A stretch of DNA of 64,000 nucleotides from Erythrophleum ivorense. Taxonomy: Eukaryota > Streptophyta > Magnoliopsida > Fabales > Fabaceae. This document shows positions 37,570 to 50,418 of the stretch, one piece after another; the first letter of the stretch is position 1, and every line of letters starts with the position of its first letter. Position numbers and translations under genes: made by a program. The notes beneath the pieces are model-generated. The model was not told the origin of the DNA. It saw nothing but the letters and a program-made list of their open reading frames with translations, and searched no databases. The stretch is from the NCBI GenBank assembly GCA_026724425.1, contig JAIUCV010000117.1:1459501-1523500 (forward strand), read 5' to 3'.

Positions 37570-39208
37570 CACTACAAGAAACAAGATAAATAACGTCACT
37601 TTATTAATGACACTTTTAAAACAGACGTCAGAATCTTATAAAAGAAGGAGATTAGCATCATTTAATTAACCGTCGTAAAAGATATGATGCTAAAACAAAA
37701 GAGATGACTTTTGGGTTTGGGTTTAACATTGTAAAAGAGATTTAAAGCCCATTTTTAAAGTGATATTTTTATCTAGTATTTCTTTTTTTTCCACTTTACG
37801 CCTAATTCAATTTCTCTGCGAAATCGTCTTTTGCGATTTCTTCGTCTTCATCCTCAATCTGAAAAACGCATATTCTTTGTTCATTAGCTAGAAACTTTGA
37901 TTCATTAACTTTTGCTTAAGCTTTTGGTTATGTTTATAGTCTGCTTTGTTCTGTGAATGATATATAATTATGAGGTTGCTTTGTTATCAAATGCATCGTA
38001 TAGTATAGTAAACTTTGATTCATTAGTTTTTGCTTAAGTTTTTGGTTATGTTTGGACTCTACAACGTCATATAATGTGGAGATAGTTGAGATTAAGTCAA
38101 CAATAAAGAATCTCGCAGATAAAGTTGATATTATTGCTAGTGCTCTTCATAAAGCTTTGACATGCAACCAATTCCAGGTCATGCAACCAATTCTAGATTC
38201 TAATGGTTGTGGATAGTTTTAGGCTGTTGATAGTCTTGAGTTTTAGGCTGTTGTTAGTCTTGATGGTTAGTTAGTCTTGAACTCGCTGCTTGATGCGTAA
38301 ATTGTTAGTGTTGGCTTGATTAGTCATTTAAAATAATTAGTCTTGGCTTGATGCTTTAGGCTGTTGTTAGTGTTTAAACTCAATATGAGTTTCATATCGG
38401 AGTTTACTTTTCTACAGGTGAATGAAAACATAATTAATCTGTAACATTCTTAAACAAGCAACAAATAAGGTAATTTACAACGCTTTGAATTTCTTTTAAG
38501 TTGGTTATTCACAATACTTGAGAGGCTTATTCATAATGAAAATCTGTTTGCTTCTAAAAACAGAGGAAACACCAAGATTTATCTTCCGTCGTTCATACCA
38601 CACCAAGAGCTAAGGTATGATTTTTCTTTCCTCGTGATATCATCAAAAGTGTTAAGTTTGTAAATTGATTATATATTTGGAAATTGGCATCTGATTTCAG
38701 GTCAGGTGAAACAGCAGTTTGAAATCTTTGAAAAGGATTATACAAAGAGGAATTGTGAAAAACAGTATATAAAATAGTGACATTTGTATTTTTCATATAA
38801 TGATTTGAGTGATATTTGTATTGGAAATTTTTGTATGGTCAATTGAATTTTTATATGGATTATTGAATTGATTTTTCGGTTAATATCAGATATGTATCGG
38901 TTTGGTTGTGTAAACCGATGAGAATTTTGGTTTGGGATCACTTTCAAAACCGACGCTAAATTAAACTAAACCGACGTGAAATTTGGTTTGGGATCACTTG
39001 AAAACCGACGCCAAATTGACAAAGTAAACCGACGTGAATTTTGCTTCTAAACCAACGCCAACTTGCATCGTTTTTTAAACCGACGTTAAAAATCTTAACG
39101 TCACACGATTTAACGACGGTTTTAAAACCGCTGTCAACTTTCTCACGTCAGTTTATTACCGTCGTTAAACTCAATAAAACCGTCGCCAAATACCGCTTCC
39201 TTGTAGTG
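37570..39208. mobile_element. Non-autonomous CACTA (En/Spm-type) element
   Basis: The left end is CACTACAAGAAAC and the right end CTTCCTTGTAGTG, the hallmark CACTA terminal inverted repeat. Flanking triplets are ACC and ACA, an imperfect 3-bp target duplication. Subterminal repeats built on AACCGACG and ACGTCA occur at both ends, densest at 38875-39185. The middle has a diverged direct duplication (about 37890-37945 and 38008-38062, shared CTTTGATTCATTA and TTTTGGTTATGTTT) and a doubled CATGCAACCAATTC near 38161. No transposase is present. Confidence 0.8.
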
Positions 39209-40079
39209 ACAGTGCATATATGAATACTATTTAGGTGGCCTAGCTATTATACATTGTGTATTAATATATAATCTCTTTTAATATAGTTTTGGAGTCTAAT
39301 ATTGGAATTTATTAACACAGACAAATTTAGGCTAATTAGCTATGTTCGTACAGTCGTTGACGATAGCGAAATCGACTAGCAGCAACGATCAGAAATCGTT
39401 ATTGAACATCTAGTAAAAAAAAATTGCGAGTAAAAAAAATTATGTCGACGGACATTGATCGTACGTCATCATGTTTGATCGCTGACATAACAACAATAAA
39501 TAAAACGGCATTTTGATCGCTGCCAAACGAACATCATCTTAATGACAAAGGTGAAATGTAAACCTGCCTGCCATCGTTGTCATGTTGGAGTTTATAGTTA
39601 GTTAGGATGGTCACCAAATTTTATCAAAATGTAATGTTAATCGTCTTTGTCTAAAAAAAAAAAAAAAAAAGAAAATCGTCATTGTCTACGAAAACCATTT
39701 ACACCAACATTATATTTCATTGCTAGTTTGACGTAGACACTTGTGGTTTACTAAACTATGAAGAATTAAGAATCTTTGACCACGTTCCATCACCACAAGA
39801 AATAAATAACTGAATTCTACAAATTAATTATTAGGTCATACATTTAAATTCATCCATACCTTAGACTTTTAATCTAAAGTTTTCTCATAAGTTCTTCGTT
39901 CATTTATTATCAAAAACTTGAAAGTGGAACAGTATATATTAATTCATGCCTTGTACTTAATTTAAAATTATTTCATACGTTCCTTTTTCATTTATTATCA
40001 AAATTAAGTTGAAGGTGTTCCAACGTTCTTGTCTTGTAACCTTTTGTTGTTGAGCTATTTGTAAATATAATCATACGAA
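39209..40079. other. Intergenic region, nothing identified
   Basis: About 870 bp of AT-rich DNA. There is an A-run at 39653-39670 next to the words ATCGTCTTTGTCTA and ATCGTCATTGTCTA, which flank the run as an imperfect direct repeat, as a short retroposon tail might. No body of such an element is recognisable. Confidence 0.45.
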
Positions 40080-40458
40080 GGGGGTGATTGGTAAGTGTTG
40101 TGAGTGCTCCACAGAGCACTAATTATTTCTAGAGCACTAATATGTCACCAATCATGCTTTGCTTTCATTTTAGAAACTCAGAGCAACAATTTTAGAAAAG
40201 GAAACATTTTGGCTCTAGAAAGCAATTTTTCCAGAGCACCAAATTAAGGGCTCTGAGAATTCTCTCTCTCTTATTTCCTTATTCTTTTCTTCATCTTCTT
40301 TTTTTACTTCTTTTTTTCTATATCTTATTTGTTTTTGTTTTAATGCTACATATATATTTTTAATGACATAATATCTACTATCAAATATCCTACAGCAATA
40401 AAATCTACAGCCTAAAATGTACAGCTTAAAATTTCTACAGCCATAACCAATCAGGCCC
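40080..40458. mobile_element. Small MITE with TGATTGGT inverted ends
   Basis: The left end GGGGGTGATTGGTAA and right end ATAACCAATCAGGCCC are inverted copies, and GAA flanks both sides (40077-40079 and 40459-40461). Inside are repeated AGAGCACTAAT words. At 379 bp it has no coding capacity. The 3-bp duplication suggests a PIF/Harbinger-like origin, but the family assignment is weak. Confidence 0.6.
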
Positions 40459-41978
40459 GAAATCTGAATTTTTATCTTCCTTATCTGATCACTAAATATG
40501 AATAGGTTTTATAATCAAAACCGTAACTGCTTCCAAACAAAAATATACACTAGAAAATCTCAAACCATGTGGTGATGAGGATTGATTATGTCATAGTTTC
40601 CTTCTTATGAATGTGTACATTAATGAGTCCAACCGAGCTCTAATGATGCTAGAGATCTTGTTAATAAAAGAGGATAAATGACGCGATACCATTGTGAATA
40701 ATCTCGCATTCTTCTTCTTCTAGATTATGTAGAGCAACGTTATAGTCTTTCCATCTATCAAAAGTCTTGAAAATTACAGATAAAAGAACTTGCACTTTTG
40801 GAATTCTAACTTCATAGTGATTTGGAGGATATTAATTCTTTTAATAATTTTTATAGAAGACTTGAATCTAATTGTTCAAATAAACTGAGGAGAGGTGTGA
40901 CCGCTACCAAAGTATCAAAAACTTGCTCCATTGACGGATCTGAAAAGACTAGTGGTGGGGCAAGCATTGAAGCTATAATGTGAACGAAAGAAAGAATTAT
41001 TATATGTGGTTGTGGTGAAGGAGATAATTTCTCTGGAATCGCTACATACAAAAAAAAAAAATTCCATTAAAATTTGTAATATATTTTCTTTATTAAAACA
41101 TCATTTATTATGATACAAAAATGTCTACCGTATAAATTTTTCCCACCATGTAGAAATTCTATCTTTGAAAATAGGTTCATTTTTTTTTTTTTTGGTCAAA
41201 TGAAAATAGGTTGATATTTGTTGAAAAAGATAGTTAGACAAAAAAAACAAACCATGAAATACTATGTGGAACCCACGTAAAACTTCTTACCAGTGTCGTA
41301 TTTTCCACATGTACGAATCGAAACAGAGAGAATATAAAACTAAAAGTAGTAACACTTGATTATTTTATTTATTTATATCGATAGTAACACTTGTTGTCTT
41401 TAACATGAATATTGTAAATACTCTCTCTTCTCCTCCATTATTATAAAACCATAACCTCGTGGGCTCAGCATTTGTCCCCCTTTGAGTATTAGAAAACAGC
41501 TTTACCCATATGACCTAATCTGTAAATTATTACATTTTATTTTCTTACGTTAATACCCCCATTGATTGATTTGTTTTTGTTGTAACGCTCTCAATTATTT
41601 TAAACTCAATAATTTTAAAAATCCCACTAATTAATAATCAATACCTAATTATTTCCCCCTCTCCTGTTTTTTCTTGCTCAAGATCACAACAACAACTTAA
41701 CGGTATAGAAAAAATTAAAATGTTTCCACCTTCCACCACTATTCATATATAATTTAATCATCTTCTTCCATCTTCAATTTTATAAACCTTCTAAAAATTG
41801 CTAATATCTCTGTAAGAGGAGAGAAAAACAAAAATTAAGTTTATTCTCTTTCTCTTCCATCAAGCAAAGAGCTTTTCAAAGAATCAAACTTTTCACTAAA
41901 GAGAATCTATTTTCTGTTTGCTTTTTTCTAGGTAATTGTGCTTTTTTCTTTTTCTTGAGATCTGTTTAATCCAAAAGA
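40459..41978. other. Kinase upstream region and spacer
   Basis: A minus-strand open frame at 40851-41051 (66 codons) has no recognisable content. The last 300 bp before 41979 are pyrimidine-rich and look like the kinase leader. Confidence 0.5.
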
Positions 41979-44081
41979 ATGGGTTTTTATGAAGGAGCCT
42001 CTGTTCATCCACGAACTTCAGATACAAATCTCCCAATTCTCACTTCTTCATCGTCTCCTTTAGCTTCAGATCTCGACGGAGATTACAATGACAGAGGAAT
42101 CAAAACCCTTTTGAGAAAAATGATCTTTGATTTGGGTTCTTGTTTCCTTCCTCCATCGAGCTCAATCGAGAGCTCCGGCAACAATGGTGACAGCGGAGGA
42201 GGAGGCGGCGGAAGCAGCACCAGCGGCGGCGGCGGAGAGAACAACAAGGCGTGGCTTTTGGCGGAAACAGCTCCGGAAAATATGAATCCTGATCCTCACT
42301 CTGTTCATTCCTCGTTTAGATTCAGTCTCTGTTCACACATTGAGCTTGAGAAGATGAAAGGAGAAGAGCCTTCGCTTTCCGCTTCGTCTTCTTGCCGGAA
42401 TCTCTCTGTTTCCGGTGGCTCCGCGACGGTTCTGATGGTGAATCTTGAGAATGGAGTTAAAGAAACCGGCAAATCGAGGGATGATTTGCGGTGGACGAGA
42501 GCTCGGTCGCTGGAAAAGAGCATTTCTCCGGTGGCTAATACATTGGTTCGATTCAGCTACGACGAAATCGTCGCCGCCACTCGTAATTTCTCCAAAGGTA
42601 AAACCTTTAATTAGTTCTTGAGCTTAGTTCTTAGGGATTAGGTTGAAAAAATTGGTAAAGGTTTTGACTTTTTTGATTCAATTGGTTTTTTTAGGGAGAG
42701 TATTGGGGAGAGGAGCTTGTAGCTATGTGTTCAGGGGTAAAATCGGAATTTGGAAAACAGCTTTAGCAATCAAGAGACTTGATAAAGAAGACAAAGAATC
42801 TCCGAAATCTTTTTGCAGAGAGTTGATGATAGCAAGCTCTCTTCATAGCTCAAACATTGTGCCTCTTCTTGGATTCTGTATTGATCCTGAAGAAGGTCTA
42901 TTCTTGGTTTACAAGTATGTCTCTGGTGGCAGTCTTGAACACTATTTACACGGTAAATAATCATCTTCTTATCATCTCCATTGTTTTCCCTAGATCAAAA
43001 ATCTGTTCTTCAAGCTAACTGGATTTCGAATTTTCGGGTTTTTTTCAATAGATAAGAAGAAGAAGAAGAAGAAAGGAGTGAAATCGGCTTTTGGTTTGCC
43101 TTGGACAGCAAGGTACAAGGTTGCGTTAGGTATTGCAGATGCTATTGCTTATTTGCATAATGGAACAGAGCAATGTGTTGTTCATAGAGATATCAAACCT
43201 TCTAACATTCTTCTTTCTTCAAAGAAAATACCAAAGGTAAAACTACAAATCATTTTTCAAGAAATGAATGATCTTTTCGATGATTTGATCGGGGAATCAA
43301 GAACTGATTTGTGCTAGTTTTTGCAGTTGTGTGACTTCGGATTAGCTACTTGGACCGCTGCACCTTCTGTTCCTTTCCTCTGCAAGACTGTGAAAGGCAC
43401 ATTCGGGTACCGATGGAAGCTTCCATTGAGTCTTGTTCTTGCTCCTTCCATATTGATTTAACCCCGTTTTTGGTAACTTTCTTGCAGGTATCTAGCTCCT
43501 GAGTATTTCCAGCATGGTAAGATATCTGACAAGACCGATGTTTACGCTTTCGGGGTTGTGTTGCTTGAGCTAATTACCGGTAGGAAACCAATCGAGCCAA
43601 GAAGATCATCTGGTGAAGAAAATTTGGTTGTTTGGGTATGTCAAACAAGTATTGACTTTGATGATACAAATTAGGGTTTTTTTGGTTAAAAGACTAAAGT
43701 TAGATTCTTTGTATTTTTCTGTAGGCGAAACCGTTGTTGGATAGAGGGATAGAAGCTATAGAGGAGCTTCTTGATCCGAGGTTAAGATGTACAAGAAAAA
43801 ACTCTGTTCACATGGAGATGATGATCCGTGCTGCAGCGGCGTGTGTGACCAACGAGGAGTCTCGGAGACCGGGAATGGAAGAGATTGTTTCAATCTTGAA
43901 AGGTGGAGAAGAAGGATTAGAGCCAAGAACATACTCAAGCAGGAAAAATACAAATCTTTCTGGTATAATCGATACTTATACACAGTTGCAACAGACCAAA
44001 TCAGAGATGAAATGTCATCTTGATCTTGCCATGCTCGGAGTAACCGAGTTTGAAGACGATGATCGTTTATACGGACGGTGA
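41979..44081 (+). CDS. Receptor-like cytoplasmic kinase (AT5G37790-like)
   Basis: Six exons (41979-42597, 42695-42952, 43052-43236, 43327-43406, 43488-43635, 43725-44081) give 548 residues in phase. The first 190 residues are low-complexity, with a Gly/Ser run (GGGGGGSSTSGGGG) and no signal peptide or membrane segment, so the protein is cytoplasmic. The kinase domain starts near residue 195 (VRFSYDEIVAATRNFSKG). It has the glycine loop LGRGACSYVFRG, the ATP lysine in ALAIKRL, the catalytic loop VVHRDIKPSNILL near 333, DFGLA near 357 and YLAPEYFQHGKISDKTDVYA near 382. All catalytic residues are present, so it should be active on Ser/Thr. The lysine run KKKKKKK at the start of exon 3 is an insertion within the domain. 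Substrate unknown. Confidence 0.92.
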
Positions 44082-45864
44082 AAGATCTCTCTTTGAAAAT
44101 GAAATTTGATGATGAAAAGTGTGTAAATAGGTATTTATTGGAAACTTTGGAACAGAGTTTGTTTTAGTTTTCTCTGAATCAGTGAACTTTGCTTGCTGTG
44201 TGTACATGTTTCGGGTTTTGTTGTTTGTTTCCACTTTCCACTATGGAGGAAAATCGGTTTAGATTTTTAATTTTCCGGTTTGGTTATGGAGGGAAAAGCT
44301 GATTCTGCGGTTTCGTTCTCGATTTTCAATATTTTTGGGCTTTTTTGGGAAACTCAGTTAAAAATAAGCGTTGGAATTGTTGTTTATTTGATAGTTAAAG
44401 GAAAGTGTGTGTTTTTATCTATTTTATCTTCATCAAACAAATAGACCCAACCACATAACATTAAGAGCAGTAAACTTTAGATAACATCACTCAACTTTTA
44501 CTCATACTTTTACATAGTCATGTTATGAAATTAAATACATCACTCCACTTAACTAGTCTTACAAACTTCTATAGTTATAGTTTCATCTATTTGATCTTAT
44601 CGTTTTGTGTATCAATGAATTTGTTTACGTAAATAATATCAATATTAATGCTTTCATTTTTCAGGTTTGTTGAAATCAAAATTTATAATTTATCTGATTC
44701 TTTTTGGATTCTTTTTTCCTTATCTTTTGCTTATATTTTGATTATTTTTTTGTTTATTTTTGTCAATTAGTTAATATTTTATATTTTTACAATAATTATA
44801 AATTTTAATAATAAAATGATTAACTGAATAATTGAAGTCTAAATGGAGATTATGCAGAGTTTAGTATATCCTCTGTTAAGTTCCAAATCCTTAACATAAA
44901 CTTTGATGATCATAACATAACCATAAGACCTGTTAGGATGGATTATATCAATAATCTGATATAACAATCTTTGTCCCCAATACCCTGATAGCGTATTGAT
45001 CAACCAAGATGTCCTTCCATTCTCTAGAGACACTATGATGTCAATTTTTTTATTACAACTGCTCAAATCCTAAGGTAGATGTTCCTCCCAATGGTTACAT
45101 TACAAGCTTGATTGTGAGGATATCGGTGGGAAAACTTACTTTGCCTCGTCCCCTTCACATTCTAAGGATAGAACTATCATAGATGACTTAAGTGCATCAT
45201 GTAAAAGAAATAGAACGTAAACCGAGAGGCAAACTTAAGTCTTTTTCATAAACAAATGGCTATTTGAATAATCTTTGTTCCTTATCACATAATAATAGAT
45301 GCTCATTGAATTTCCATTTTGTTTTATACCGTATAACATAATCTTAGGTTCTGAAGAGCAAAGCCAACCTTGTTGTTGCCAAAGATGGCACGGAAAATTA
45401 CAAGACTATCATATAAGCCTAAAACGTTTTTCTTTTAGCATACTTTTCTTACAAATTCTTATGTTATAGGTGGTTTTGATCTTGCTTTTTTTGTGTATCA
45501 ATGAATATGTTTACGTAAATAATTTCGATAGTAATGATTTCACTTTCAGATTTGTTGAAATCATAATTTATAATTATCTAATGCATTTTTAGATTATTAT
45601 TTTTCCTTCTCTTTTGCTTATACTTTGTCAATTTGCTTATATATATTTTGATTATTTTTTGCTTATTTTTGTCAATTTGTTCTTACTTCATATTTTATCA
45701 GACTTTAAATATGTGATCACGAATATAAATTACTAAACAAAAGATATCCGTTGCTTGTCGATCAAATTCGTCTTTCATTGAAGCCTCTCTCGTATACAGA
45801 GTTTAGTCAACTTGTATACACAAGTTTTAATACAATAAAACCCATTAACGCAATTTGGGACTTG
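44082..45864. other. Spacer between kinase and first SCPL gene, with direct duplication
   Basis: A block at about 44591-44760 (GTATCAATGAATTTGTTTAC, then TTTGTTGAAATCA) is repeated at about 45476-45690 in the same orientation, roughly 885 bp apart. A pectinesterase fragment lies between the two copies and is listed separately. Confidence 0.6.
45348..45416 (+). pseudogene. Pectin methylesterase fragment
   Basis: One frame reads KANLVVAKDGTENYKTI and then stops. It matches the conserved start of the mature pectinesterase domain (KANLVVAKDGTGNYKTI-type). Nothing before or after continues the family, so it is an isolated relic of about 23 codons. Confidence 0.6.
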
Positions 45865-48697
45865 TTAAAGAGGTTGACCATTGATCCACCTTTGGAACAT
45901 TATATAACTCTCATATGGTTTATACTCTGGAGTGTGTCCTCCTCCCTATAATCAAATCCACAATTCAATAGAAAGATACGTGAACACTTCTATCAAAATG
46001 TTTTGGGTATAATTAGAAACAAAGAAAAGACTTACTTTGATAGTTGCAAAAGTCATCTTATTGGCATAAGTCCTAGTGTACCTGCCAAAACAGAGCGATT
46101 CTAATAAACTCATGAGACAATAAAATGAAATTAAGAAGAGAAACCCATCAAAAATATAGGTAATACCCTGCGATTTGATCTCCTATCATCCAAGGTCTCC
46201 AATCATCAGTAAGAGAATAGTTGAGAGACCTAATCCAAGCTTGAGTTCCAAGGAAAGGCACTTCCATGTCGTGATCACCACTGTTCATAAAATAAAAAAA
46301 CTTAACAAAAAAAGTCTTGAAATCTTGTAGAACTTCTTCAAAAGGAAGAGTTTAAACTCTGACCTGAAGATGAGAGAAGGATAGCCATTGATGCTGTTAT
46401 TCATATGGTACGGTACGCTGCTTTCAATGTCCTTATTGTAAGGTATTCCCCAATAACAACGTACCCATTCCTTTATACTTTCCTGCAAATCATAGATCCT
46501 CGTTACAACAAAAAATAAATTGTAAAGTGAGCTTTGTCGTTTTTAATTTACCTTATTGATATGAAGAGCCTTGCGCACGCTCTCATCATTGGCCCAGTAG
46601 GTAGTTAGAAAGTACCGATATGACTGCAAAATGCAACCTCATAAAATATAGTTCTATTTTTTAACAGTTAACATGAGAGGGAAACATGGATTACTTACAT
46701 AACATGTATCTTCAGATTCTTCACATAATGGTGTTAAGATAAATACTTGGTTTATTCTATCAGTGCACTACAAATTAATAACCACAAAAAGTCAGATTAA
46801 GTAGTAATGATCCTTTGCTAGGTGCACGTACAGAAAAGAAACTAAAATTTTCCAGTGAGTGTGTATATGTACCTTCTGATATTCTTCAACGAGTTTCAAG
46901 CATTCCTTGTTACGTGGATCAACATTTCTATATTTTCCTTTGCAGATTTCCTTCATGGACTGCCAAAAGAAAAAAAGAAACGTTTTCAATCGCTTGTTAT
47001 ATACTTTCATTGTGGGGACAAGAAACAAAAACATGTTTCATTCATACCTCGTAGAGTTCATCAGAGATCAGTGCCATTCCATGAGCATAAGGAATCCGGT
47101 AGTTATAATCAGAAAATTCTGTTGCCGGGTTTCCGAGCACATAGCCCTGTTTTATTTTTGTCAGTGTGGTAAAGAAGAATATGTAAACTATCAATTTTTA
47201 GTGCTCAACAAGGTATATAGGTAAGACAGAAGCAACAAATATCGATGAACCTGAAGGTTTATTGGAGGTTGGCAGCATAAATAATTTCCTGCATCATCGT
47301 ACGAGTTATACTGTTATATAACTATATAAGAGAAATATTTGATTAAGAAAAATGAATAACTTCTTTATAAAAAAAGAAAAATGAATGTTAAAATACCACT
47401 AAAATAACAAAAATATTTTATTTTTCTAAAAGTACCAATAATTGTTTTTCCAAAAATATCAAAAACATTAAAAATAATTTTTAAGAGTTTTTGAAATGTT
47501 TGGATTTGGGTTAAGGGCTTATTTATTGGAGATTTTGGAGTTTAGTGATAGTTTTGTGGTATTTTTGGAAATTTAAACAACTTTTGGAAAATAAAACTAG
47601 CAATTGTAATTTTGGAACACAAACTTATTTTGTGGTATTTTTGATAATTGTCCATTAAGAAACAAGACTCAAAGGAAAAAAGGCTTGGAGAGTGAAATGA
47701 AAATTTGGAGACTGAAATGAGAATAAGAAGCATACCTTTTGAGATTTCTTGAACAAGTGCGGGAACAACCATACCGGCATAAGAATCCCCACCGACATAG
47801 AAAGGATTGGAGAAAAACTCTTGATGCTTGTTTAGCCACTGCACAATAAACAAAAATATAAAGATTCCAAAATTTTCTATGCCTAAAGAATAGTTGCTTC
47901 AAGAGAGAAGTAAAGTTAGTCTTTTCACCTTACGAAGAAACTCGTGGATCCGCTTGACTTCTCCTGAATCACTTGGTTTATCAGCAAGTTGAGTTCTTGA
48001 GTAGGAAAAGCCAGTTCCAACAGGCTGATCTAAATATATTATACTCGCAGTCTGAGAGACAAAAAAAAAAAAATATTTCTTACAAGATCAAAGCTGTAAA
48101 TCGTTGTAACCGTACGTCATATGAATAAAAACACTTTGTGCTACCTTAGTCCATGAATATGTAGTAGAGACCAAAGAAGGAAGAGTTCCATTATAAACCT
48201 CATACTTCACAGTTATAGGCCCTGTTGTTTTTTTTTTTTTTTTTTTTTTAATTCAAAACAAGTGAGTGGACAAAATGAGTTTAAAGAAAAAATGAATATC
48301 TTAGATTTTTACCATTCTCGTAAAGAAGACCAGAGAGAGCAGAGCAGCCAGGTCCTCCACTTAACCAGATAAGAAGAGGGTCTTCTTCTGAATTCCTCTC
48401 AGACTTAATGAAGTAGTAAAACAATTGCACTTCTTCTTCCTCACCAACACCAATATACCTTTCATTCACAAAGAAGTTATACATATACATACACATACTT
48501 TTAGATTATCTTCAAAAGCAGAACCACGGATTAGTCAATCACAAGAAGAGAGAAACAAACCCTGTTTCGAGCTCAAAAGGAAGAGGGCCTTCAAAACCAG
48601 GAAGATACTTGATGTTAGAGGAAGTCTCAGCATTGTTACACAAGATAAATAGAAGAAGCAGAAGCAGCAACTTAGGAACATAGGAATCGTTAGCCAT
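45865..48697 (-). CDS. Serine carboxypeptidase-like protein (SCPL), tandem copy 1
   Basis: Fourteen minus-strand exons (48561-48697, 48313-48458, 48145-48221, 47929-48051, 47736-47838, 47251-47288, 47048-47146, 46873-46959, 46699-46767, 46552-46623, 46364-46482, 46167-46280, 46036-46081, 45865-45945) give 436 residues in phase. The N-terminus MANDSYVPKLLLLLLLFILC is a signal peptide, so the protein is secretory or vacuolar. Family signatures are GYIGVGEEEEVQLFYYF, WLSGGPGCSALSGLLYENGP and DQPVGTGFSYS. The catalytic triad is complete: Ser in GGDSYAG, Asp in SGDHDMEVP, His in GGGHTPEYKP. NNSING and NYSLTD are possible glycosylation sites. It is in the clade that includes the acyltransferase-type SCPLs, so it may acylate a metabolite and not cleave peptides. 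The substrate cannot be told from sequence. Confidence 0.93.
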
Positions 48698-49882
48698 TGG
48701 TTTAATGATAAAACAATGCCTACTTTTAATAAATTATAGTAGATAAAAAACAAAAGGCGTACCGTAATTCAATTGTCTCCTCCTTACTGTCTCCATCTTT
48801 GAATTCTTGACTTCATGATCCCAAATTGTCACGTTTAATTTTTTTTTTTTAAAGAGAGAATAGAAAAGCCTCCGCTAAATTCTAAAAAGATGGGAAAATG
48901 AAGATAAGATACAAAATTATTCATGTAACGATTTATGATTTTGTTACATGTTAACTTCAAGAATTCATGTTAACTTCAAGAATTCAAAGATATTTTATTC
49001 AAGAAAAAAGATTTGCTGATTGGTGGTCTAAATTAACGTTATTAAATTTTATAGGTGAGCATTTACTCCACGAAACAAATACTGAGATCCAATAATTTGG
49101 ACTTTTTGTCGGAAAATGGAGATTGGGTCTTTTCCAACAATGATGAAACTGTTGGATAATTCCTAACTTGACAAGGAAACTATCTCATGGATAAGTGTAT
49201 CCTAATGAGATAGAGATAATGGATTCAAATAAGATTTAGATATAGGTTTGATATCTAGATAAGGTTTTGTAATTCTAATAGGAATAGGAGTAGTCTATTT
49301 CTATATAAAGAGTCATGGAGAGTTGTTCCATAAAATTCAAGAGAAGAGGTTTAGTTTTTGAGAAGTTTTCTAAATCTAATAAAGAAATATGTTCTTTATA
49401 CTCTAAAGTCTATAGATTATCGACTTGAGAAACATAGGCAACACAAAATTTGTACGACACATATGAATTATGATGGATTTGTTATCTGCATATGCACCGT
49501 TCAAAATTCAAATGTTTTGAGCTTTTTTCTTTCTTTCATTGATTTAGGCGTATAATATGAACTTTCTAAGTTTTTTAAGTTGATGACTTGATTCTTTATT
49601 TAAAAATTAAAACACACAAATAACAATAACCAAAACCTCTGTTGATCAAATTCGTCTATCATTGAAGCCTCTCTTGTATGCAGAGTTTATTCAAATGAAC
49701 GAATGAATACACACGATCTAGTGATCTTGGGCCTTGGTTTTAATACAATACAACCCATAAACGCAATTTGGGACTTGAATTTAAAATAATGTAACTCATA
49801 ATCTGCTTGCTGCTAAATTGTAATGATAACACTCACAAGCCATAAGGACTATAATCTATATTACTATGTTAAGGTTTTACTC
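48698..49882. other. SCPL copy 1 promoter and duplication junction
   Basis: About 48698-49150 is the SCPL upstream region, which is repeated near 54845-55290 and again near 56050-56300. At about 49645-49780 the sequence instead matches the 3' flank of SCPL copy 1 at 45760-45870 (shared TTGAAGCCTCTC and AACGCAATTTGGGACTTG). This marks the downstream end of the second tandem unit, which is then cut by retroposon insertions. Confidence 0.65.
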
Positions 49883-50242
49883 TTTTTTTTTTTTTTTTTT
49901 GACAAAAGGTTTGCATTTTAAATAATGAAAAGGTTACAGCTATGACTCAAGGTCATACAGTTTTTAGAGAGTTACAAGGATAAGATTAAGCATACATTTA
50001 CTTGAAACATATGAGAAATGGAGACAAGTTCCAAAAAACAGAAACTATAACTAGAGCAAGAGAAAGGAATTAGCCATATTTACCAGCCCGGCCTTTACGA
50101 CCGCGTTTTCCTTTGGCCGTAAACCATTCCATCTCTTGCAACTTTTGTGACGGCTTGACAGTCCGTCCACTTTGGGTTCCCATGATAGCATCGTCCACAG
50201 AGTCTTCATTTCCCGTCAATGAAATGTAATATATTAATAGCA
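49883..50242 (-). mobile_element. 5'-truncated retroposon (minus), LINE ORF1-like tail
   Basis: A T-run at 49883-49900 is the poly(A) tail of a minus-strand insertion. The minus strand codes a tail with KPSQKLQEMEWFTAKGKRGR, then KGRAGKYG and a stop at 50072-50070, similar in type to the basic C-termini of plant LINE ORF1-like proteins. Imperfect flanking repeats (AAGGTTTTACTCTT near 49871 and AAGTTTTTACTTTT near 50244) fit a target duplication. Confidence 0.5.
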
Positions 50243-50418
50243 AGTTTTTACTTTTTGACGTGAATGAAATGTATTATATTAACATATTTCTGAAGTTAAA
50301 CAATGAATGCTTTGACTTATTGCTATTAATGTAACTAATTTACTATGGAATTATATTCTAAAATTTTACAATATATCCAGTCTTATATAAATCTCACATT
50401 AGTTCTCAAAATTTTGGA

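Noticed and set aside
40851..41051. 66-codon minus-strand frame upstream of the kinase
   Set aside because: No domain, no splice context and no neighbour support; I cannot call it a gene.
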